Below are positions 6,087-9,462 of a DNA stretch of 9,462 nucleotides, in pieces. A program made the translations under genes and the position numbers. The stretch's first letter is position 1; each line of letters opens with the position of its first letter. The stretch covers positions 1 to 9,462 of the forward strand of contig CASBQH010000099.1 in the NCBI GenBank assembly GCA_949127695.1. The letters are read 5' to 3'. A model generated the notes under the pieces. The model saw only the letters and a list, made by a program, of their open reading frames with translations. It was not told the origin of the DNA and ran no database searches. The stretch is from Synechococcales cyanobacterium PMM_0073 (lineage in GTDB: Bacteria > Cyanobacteriota > Cyanobacteriia > Elainellales > Elainellaceae).

Positions 6087-6722
6087 ATGGCAACGCTTTA
6101 CCAGCTCCACCCCACTGATCCACAGGCTTATCAAGTCGCTCAGATTTGTAAAGCCCTGCAAGCCGGAGCCGTGATTCTTTACCCGACAGATACAGTTTAT
6201 GCGATCGGCTGTGATCTCAACTCAAAGTCTGCGGTAGAGCGGCTGCGGCGGATTAAGCAGCTCTCCAACGATAAGCCGCTGACCTTTCTGTGCCCCTCGC
6301 TGTCCAATATTGCCGCCTATGCCCAGGTGAGCGATGCCGCCTATCGCTTGATCAAGCGGCTGATTCCTGGCCCCTATACGTTTTTACTGCCCGCCACCAA
6401 GCTAGTCCCCAAGCTGGTGATGAATCCCAAGCGCAAAACCACCGGAATCCGAGTGCCCCATCATCCAATTTCGCAGGCGCTGCTAAACGGCTTGGGAAAT
6501 CCAATTATTTCCACCTCGGCTCCCAGCTTGCTGCCAGCAGATATGCGGTTTTCGGCAGTTGAGCTATTTGATCAGCTGGAAAATTCAGTGGATCTGATCG
6601 TTGATGATCAGTCAGCTCTCGGCTCTCGGCTCTCGACCATTATTGATTTGACCCATCAGCCGCCCGTTGTGGTGCGAAAAGGCTTGGGCTGGGAAGCTGT
6701 TGCCGATCTGGAGCTGGCTTAA
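6087..6722 (+). CDS. YciO-like member of the Sua5/YciO/YrdC family (often annotated L-threonylcarbamoyladenylate synthase)
   Basis: The family binds ATP and double-stranded RNA; YrdC/Sua5 members make threonylcarbamoyl-AMP for the tRNA t6A modification. The 211-residue length and several stretches resemble E. coli YciO more than YrdC: N-terminal YQLHPTDPQA, YPTDTVYAIGCD (32-43), KRKTTGIRVPHHPISQALL (115-133) and STIIDLT (183-189). The catalytic KxR of YrdC/Sua5 reads KQL (57-59), and the SxN motif reads STSAP, with Pro146 where Asn is expected. YciO also deviates at these sites, so the usual synthase annotation should be treated with care. A fuller Sua5 may exist elsewhere in the genome. The ATG at 6087 fits the family start; larC starts only 32 bp away on the other strand. 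Confidence 0.87.
   Translation: MATLYQLHPTDPQAYQVAQICKALQAGAVILYPTDTVYAIGCDLNSKSAVERLRRIKQLSNDKPLTFLCPSLSNIAAYAQVSDAAYRLIKRLIPGPYTFLLPATKLVPKLVMNPKRKTTGIRVPHHPISQALLNGLGNPIISTSAPSLLPADMRFSAVELFDQLENSVDLIVDDQSALGSRLSTIIDLTHQPPVVVRKGLGWEAVADLELA
6615..6635 (+). repeat. Three-copy heptamer repeat within the YciO-like gene
   Basis: GCTCTCG occurs three times in a row (6615-6621, 6622-6628, 6629-6635). Three 7-bp units total 21 bp, so the frame is kept. It encodes part of SALGSRLS. Tandem heptamers recall the short tandemly repeated sequences known in filamentous cyanobacteria, but three copies could be chance. Confidence 0.5.
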
Positions 6723-6770
6723 GATCCACTCACGCTAGAGCGCGCTGGATGGGGACAGCCCGTTGAAAGA

Positions 6771-6824
6771 CTGGCTCACTTAAGCCAGAATGCAGAGCAG
6801 GCAGGAAAGCCTTGCGCTTTCTTG
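6771..6824 (+). terminator. Two hairpins after the YciO-like gene, possible 3' end
   Basis: CTGGCT/AGCCAG (6771-6776 and 6783-6788, 6-nt loop) is followed by GAAAGC/GCTTTC (6805-6810 and 6816-6821, 5-nt loop), whose stem extends outward with G-T, A-T and C-G pairs to 6802-6824. Neither has a T-run. They lie 49-102 nt beyond the stop, a reasonable place for a transcript end. Confidence 0.3.
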
Positions 6825-7002
6825 AGCTAATGCAGTGGTTCTACGCAGCACTATCTAAAGCTTCTGGCCTCCAGCCTCATAGATTCCACATCATTCAGCA
6901 TGATTTAGTGAAACTACGGATAAGCTGCTCACGGCTGTGACGCTTTTTAAGCATACTGGACTGTAGAAGCTCTGAACACTGACGCCGACGGAAAAGACTC
7001 GG

Positions 7003-7044
7003 TAGACAAGCCCATAGACAAGCCCATAGATAAACCCATAGACA
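7003..7044 (+). repeat. 12-bp tandem repeat, about 3.5 copies
   Basis: TAGACAAGCCCA occurs exactly at 7003-7014 and 7015-7026, a third unit differs at two bases (7027-7038), and a partial fourth follows. It is intergenic, upstream of the hetZ-like gene. AGCCCATAGA from this array recurs at 8621-8630, at the end of the array that follows the hetZ-like gene. Confidence 0.85.
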
Positions 7045-7178
7045 GACTTTCAGGGGTCAGTTCAAAAATTGACACCAGTTTCGCTAGAAATTCGCAGTCT
7101 ATTGCAACTTTGCTGTAGAGACAAGAATGTAGAGATCAGGAAGCAAAATAGAGCAGCTGAGGCAATGGATCACTCAAG

Positions 7179-7262
7179 ATGATTGATCCCAGTCACCCTC
7201 GGCTCACAGCACCTAAACCTGGCTCTATCTGCTGTTGTGCATCCCCGCCCCCCCTGCCATGA
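7179..7262 (+). CDS. Possible 27-codon leader ORF overlapping the hetZ-like start
   Basis: An ATG at 7179 opens a 27-codon frame whose TGA (7260-7262) overlaps the hetZ-like ATG (7259-7261) as ATGA, the arrangement usual in translational coupling. The peptide is rich in Pro and Cys (a CCC run near its end) and resembles no protein I know. There is no clear Shine-Dalgarno before it. It may be chance; it is listed because the junction is exact. Confidence 0.2.
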   Translation: MIDPSHPRLTAPKPGSICCCASPPPLP

Positions 7263-8587
7263 ATACCGAGCCTGAAAATTTCAGTTCTTCAAGCCCTATC
7301 GACCGCACAGAAGCTGCTTCCCCCGAAATGATGCATCCTACTACATATCCTTCTAACAGTCCGCCTGCTGCATCTCAGGATAAAATTCGACCAGAGCTAG
7401 AATCTCCGGCAATCTTGCCCCTAGAAACCTCACCTGACGCAGGCCAGCTAGCCGCTTTTGTTGAAGCACTGCTCAAAGAATATCAGGCCGAACTGCCTGC
7501 CCCCTCGGCTAGGGCTCGCGCCGTGGTCAGCCGGATTGCAGTCGAAGTCGAGCGGATTTGCAGCAAGAGCGAGCGGATTCAAAGCTCAGGCAATGTGGCG
7601 GGCGAAAAAATGGATCTGGCTAGGCTGCGAATGCGGCGCTGCCTCAACTACTATCAGCTCGGCTCAACGCAGGGTCGCGTTGAGCTGCATAGCCATCTGA
7701 GCAGCATGATCTATCGGCATATTGCCTCCCCTCAGGCACAGCTCGGCTTTGCTGGGCGCTATACGGCCATTGAAGATTCCCTTCAGGAGTTTTACGTTGA
7801 GGTGATCAAAGCCTTTCGGCGCGAAAACCAGCTGACCGAAACCTATCAGCCGCAGATGCGATTGGAGCTAGCCGAATATATGGCCTTTGCCGAACAGTAT
7901 GCCAAGCGGCGGATTGTCTTGCCGGGGCGGCGGAAGCAGCAGCTGATCGTGCTGCGCGCCCAGGGCTATGCCAAGCGCCAGCCGCCTGAGGCGGCCTTAG
8001 ATCTAGAGATGGCGATGGAGTCGGCAAAAGGAGAAGAGGCCGAAATCCACAGCCGTTCGCCGATTGTGCAGCAAGTCCGCGAGCAGATGGTCTCAGACGC
8101 CATTGACCCGACCGATTCGGTGATCCGTGACCGAGTTGTGAGCGAGCTGATTGCCTATCTTGAGGAGCAAGGGCAGACGAACTGCGTCGAGTATCTGGTG
8201 CTAAAGCTGAAAGACTGCTCGGCTCCCGACATTGACGAAATTTTGCAGCTCTCCCCCCGCGAGCGCGACTATTTGCAGCAGCGGTTCAAATATCATGTCG
8301 AAAAATTTGCCAAGTCGCATCGCTGGCAGCTGGTTCATCAGTGGCTAGGAGCCGATATTGATCAGAATCTGGGGCTGTCCCAATCTCAGTGGCAGCTGTT
8401 TATCGCTCAGCTCAGCTCGGATGAGATGCTGCTGCTGGAGCTTAAAGGCCAGCAGGTTGAGGATTCAGAAATTGCCAAGCGGCTGAAATGTACCCTGAAG
8501 CAGCTCCAGAAACGCTGGGTTCGGCTGCTGGAGCTAGCTTGGCAGGTGCGGAATAGCGGCGATGTCGCGCCTGCCGCTGACGCCTAG
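7259..8587 (+). CDS. hetZ: HetZ-family regulator (heterocyst differentiation protein HetZ-like)
   Basis: HetZ in Anabaena is a DNA-binding regulator needed early in heterocyst differentiation; relatives occur in filamentous cyanobacteria without heterocysts, where the role is less clear. Assignment rests on remembered family stretches: VERICSKSERIQSSG (about 97-111), GRVELHSHLSSMIYRHI (139-155), IEDSLQEFYVEVIKAFRREN (171-190), LELAEYMAFAEQYAKRRI (202-219), QQLIVLRAQ (227-235) and SPRERDYLQQRFKYHVEKFA (332-351). The last, and EIAKRLKCTLKQLQKRWVRLLELAW (404-428), look like helix-turn-helix segments related to sigma region 4. Residues 1-60 are low-complexity Ser/Pro/Glu. The 442-residue length is slightly above Anabaena HetZ (about 400), mainly from this N-terminus. 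TTG at 7235 would add eight residues; ATG at 7259 is preferred. patU3, next to hetZ in Anabaena, is absent; a kinase follows. Confidence 0.75.
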   Translation: MNTEPENFSSSSPIDRTEAASPEMMHPTTYPSNSPPAASQDKIRPELESPAILPLETSPDAGQLAAFVEALLKEYQAELPAPSARARAVVSRIAVEVERICSKSERIQSSGNVAGEKMDLARLRMRRCLNYYQLGSTQGRVELHSHLSSMIYRHIASPQAQLGFAGRYTAIEDSLQEFYVEVIKAFRRENQLTETYQPQMRLELAEYMAFAEQYAKRRIVLPGRRKQQLIVLRAQGYAKRQPPEAALDLEMAMESAKGEEAEIHSRSPIVQQVREQMVSDAIDPTDSVIRDRVVSELIAYLEEQGQTNCVEYLVLKLKDCSAPDIDEILQLSPRERDYLQQRFKYHVEKFAKSHRWQLVHQWLGADIDQNLGLSQSQWQLFIAQLSSDEMLLLELKGQQVEDSEIAKRLKCTLKQLQKRWVRLLELAWQVRNSGDVAPAADA

Positions 8588-8626
8588 CCTAACGCCTAGC
8601 CTAATGCCTAGCTAACGCCTAGCCCA
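8581..8626 (+). repeat. 12-bp tandem repeat starting at the hetZ-like stop codon
   Basis: CGCCTAGCCTAA occurs exactly at 8581-8592 and 8593-8604. Two degenerate 11-bp units follow (8605-8615 and 8616-8626). The stop codon TAG (8585-8587) lies in the first unit, so the array starts in the last codons and runs into the 3' region. Each unit contains a TAG, so copy-number change would not easily lengthen the protein. Confidence 0.85.
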
Positions 8627-8730
8627 TAGAGACTTGAGCCTAGAGTTTCTCGCCAATTTCGATACCCAAAATCAGCAAGAGATGAGATGATGTCAGGGTT
8701 CTAAATTTTTGTAGCTGCAGCCCACATAGC

Positions 8731-8734
8731 GAGG
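8731..8734 (+). promoter_or_regulatory. Shine-Dalgarno of the kinase gene
   Basis: GAGG lies 6 nt before the ATG at 8741 and supports that start. I find no convincing promoter in the 153 bp after the hetZ-like gene. Confidence 0.5.
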
Positions 8735-8740
8735 CGCTAA

Positions 8741-9462
8741 ATGGTAACCGCAGGAGCAGAGCTAAACCCTGGAGCAATTGTTGATCGGCGCTACCAGATT
8801 CAGTGCGTTTTGGGGCGCGGTGGCTTTGGCCGGACTTATTTGGCCGCTGACGAACAGCGATTTAACGAGCTTTGCGTACTGAAGGAATTCGTGCCCCATG
8901 CTCAGGCCGACAGCGTAGTGGCGCAGAAGCTCAGAGAGCTATTTCAACGCGAAGCCGAGACGCTGCACCGGCTAGACCATCCGCAGATTCCGCAGTTCTT
9001 TGCCGGATTTGAGGCCGAGGAGCGGCTGTTCATTGCCCAAGAATATATTGACGGCAAGACCTACTGGCGGCTGCTGCAAGAGCGGCAGCGGCAGGGCTGT
9101 CGCTTTAGCCAGAGCGAGATTTTGATCTGGCTCAAAGACCTGCTCAATCTGCTGGACTACTTGCACCGCCAAAACATCGTCCATCGCGATATTTCTCCCG
9201 ACAACATCATGCTGAAGCGGGGCGCTCAGTCCCCCGTTTTAATTGACTTTGGCGTGGTCAAGCAGATTATTCCGCATCTGCATCTGGTCAACCCCGATGA
9301 TCCAGACGGCTTGATTCAGGCTTCGGTTTCGGTGGGCAAGTTTGGCTATGCGCCCTACGAGCAGATCCGAATGGGGCAATGCTCGCCCCGCAGCGACCTC
9401 TATGCGCTGGCTGTGACGGCAGTCGTGCTGCTGACGGGCAAGCCCCCCAACCTGCTCATGGA
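8741..9462 (+). CDS. Ser/Thr protein kinase, N-terminal part (cut by window edge)
   Basis: The frame is open from ATG 8741 to the window edge, giving 240 residues of a Hanks-type kinase domain. Visible elements: glycine loop LGRGGFGRTY (24-33), VLKEF with the ATP-anchoring Lys48, helix-C Glu71 (FQREAETLHRLDHP), HRDISPDN catalytic loop (148-155; Asp150, Asn155), DFG (169-171), GYAPYEQ in place of the APE motif, and SDLYAL with the conserved helix-F Asp. This is the usual pattern of cyanobacterial kinases. In the catalytic loop Ser152 stands where HRDLKPEN kinases have Lys; this variant occurs in other bacterial kinases, so activity is still likely. What follows the kinase domain (membrane segment, repeats, sensor) is outside the window. 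It lies 153 bp downstream of the hetZ-like gene on the same strand. Its target is unknown. Confidence 0.92.
   Translation, partial: MVTAGAELNPGAIVDRRYQIQCVLGRGGFGRTYLAADEQRFNELCVLKEFVPHAQADSVVAQKLRELFQREAETLHRLDHPQIPQFFAGFEAEERLFIAQEYIDGKTYWRLLQERQRQGCRFSQSEILIWLKDLLNLLDYLHRQNIVHRDISPDNIMLKRGAQSPVLIDFGVVKQIIPHLHLVNPDDPDGLIQASVSVGKFGYAPYEQIRMGQCSPRSDLYALAVTAVVLLTGKPPNLLM

Larger units (their letters stand above)
6723..7258. other. Intergenic region upstream of the hetZ-like gene
   Basis: This 536-bp gap holds two hairpins shortly after the YciO-like stop (6771-6788 and 6802-6824), a 12-bp tandem array (7003-7044), a lone -35-like TTGACA at 7069-7074 with no well-spaced -10, and an inverted repeat GGATCA/TGATCC (7167-7172 and 7184-7189). 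A 27-codon frame (7179-7262) overlaps the hetZ-like start. The GAGGGG-type palindrome bound by HetR upstream of Anabaena hetZ is not present as a full inverted repeat; only AGGGGTC (7052-7058) resembles one half. Confidence 0.45.

Noticed and set aside
7069..7074. TTGACA as the -35 of a hetZ-like promoter
   Set aside because: No -10-like hexamer occurs 16-18 bp downstream; the nearest candidate (TCTATT) is 23 bp away.
7052..7080. HetR-type binding palindrome upstream of the hetZ-like gene
   Set aside because: Only one half (AGGGGTC) resembles the known site; the complementary ACCCCT half is missing.

Overview
The window looks like a piece of cyanobacterial chromosome, probably from a filamentous, non-model lineage (a Leptolyngbya-like organism would fit). 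This is inferred from gene content: a HetZ-family differentiation regulator, a cyanobacterial-type anti-sigma ATPase, a tocopherol-pathway 4-hydroxyphenylpyruvate dioxygenase (HPPD), a YciO-like protein, a single-chain LarC and a GYAPYEQ-type Ser/Thr kinase. The HIP1 octamer GCGATCGC, very abundant in many cyanobacteria, has no exact copy here; there is only one elongated version at 1792-1807. I see no mobile element, CRISPR array, tRNA, rRNA or phage gene. This is ordinary chromosomal coding DNA with unusually repeat-rich gaps.

Layout. Positions 1-320 are AT-rich and without a gene. Three genes on the minus strand follow (reading right to left): a WecG/TagA/CpsF-type glycosyltransferase (3368-2472), a conserved cyanobacterial protein of unknown function (2264-1482) and HPPD (1397-321). 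The gap before HPPD is filled by three back-to-back inverted repeats. A gap of 822 bp (3369-4190) separates the glycosyltransferase from a plus-strand anti-sigma-type ATPase (4191-4652). That gap holds a degenerate direct-repeat pair, a 14-bp palindrome and a promoter candidate. The ATPase converges, with a 28-bp gap, on larC (6054-4681, minus). larC is head to head with a YciO/YrdC-family gene (6087-6722, plus), with only 32 bp between start codons. After a 536-bp gap with 12-bp tandem repeats comes a HetZ-family gene (7259-8587, plus). A second 12-bp tandem array begins at its stop codon, and a Ser/Thr kinase gene (8741 onward) runs off the right edge.

How the genes work together. There is no single pathway. 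HPPD makes homogentisate for tocopherol; the glycosyltransferase serves surface polysaccharide; LarC inserts nickel into the nickel-pincer cofactor; the anti-sigma ATPase, the HetZ-like protein and the kinase are regulators. Two regulator genes (anti-sigma and hetZ-like) each have a short open reading frame ending exactly at their start codon. Several short tandem repeats with units of 7, 12 and 15 bp lie in and between genes, suggesting active repeat slippage in this genome. I found no convincing undescribed multi-gene system; the points most worth checking are RNA and repeat structures and altered active-site residues.
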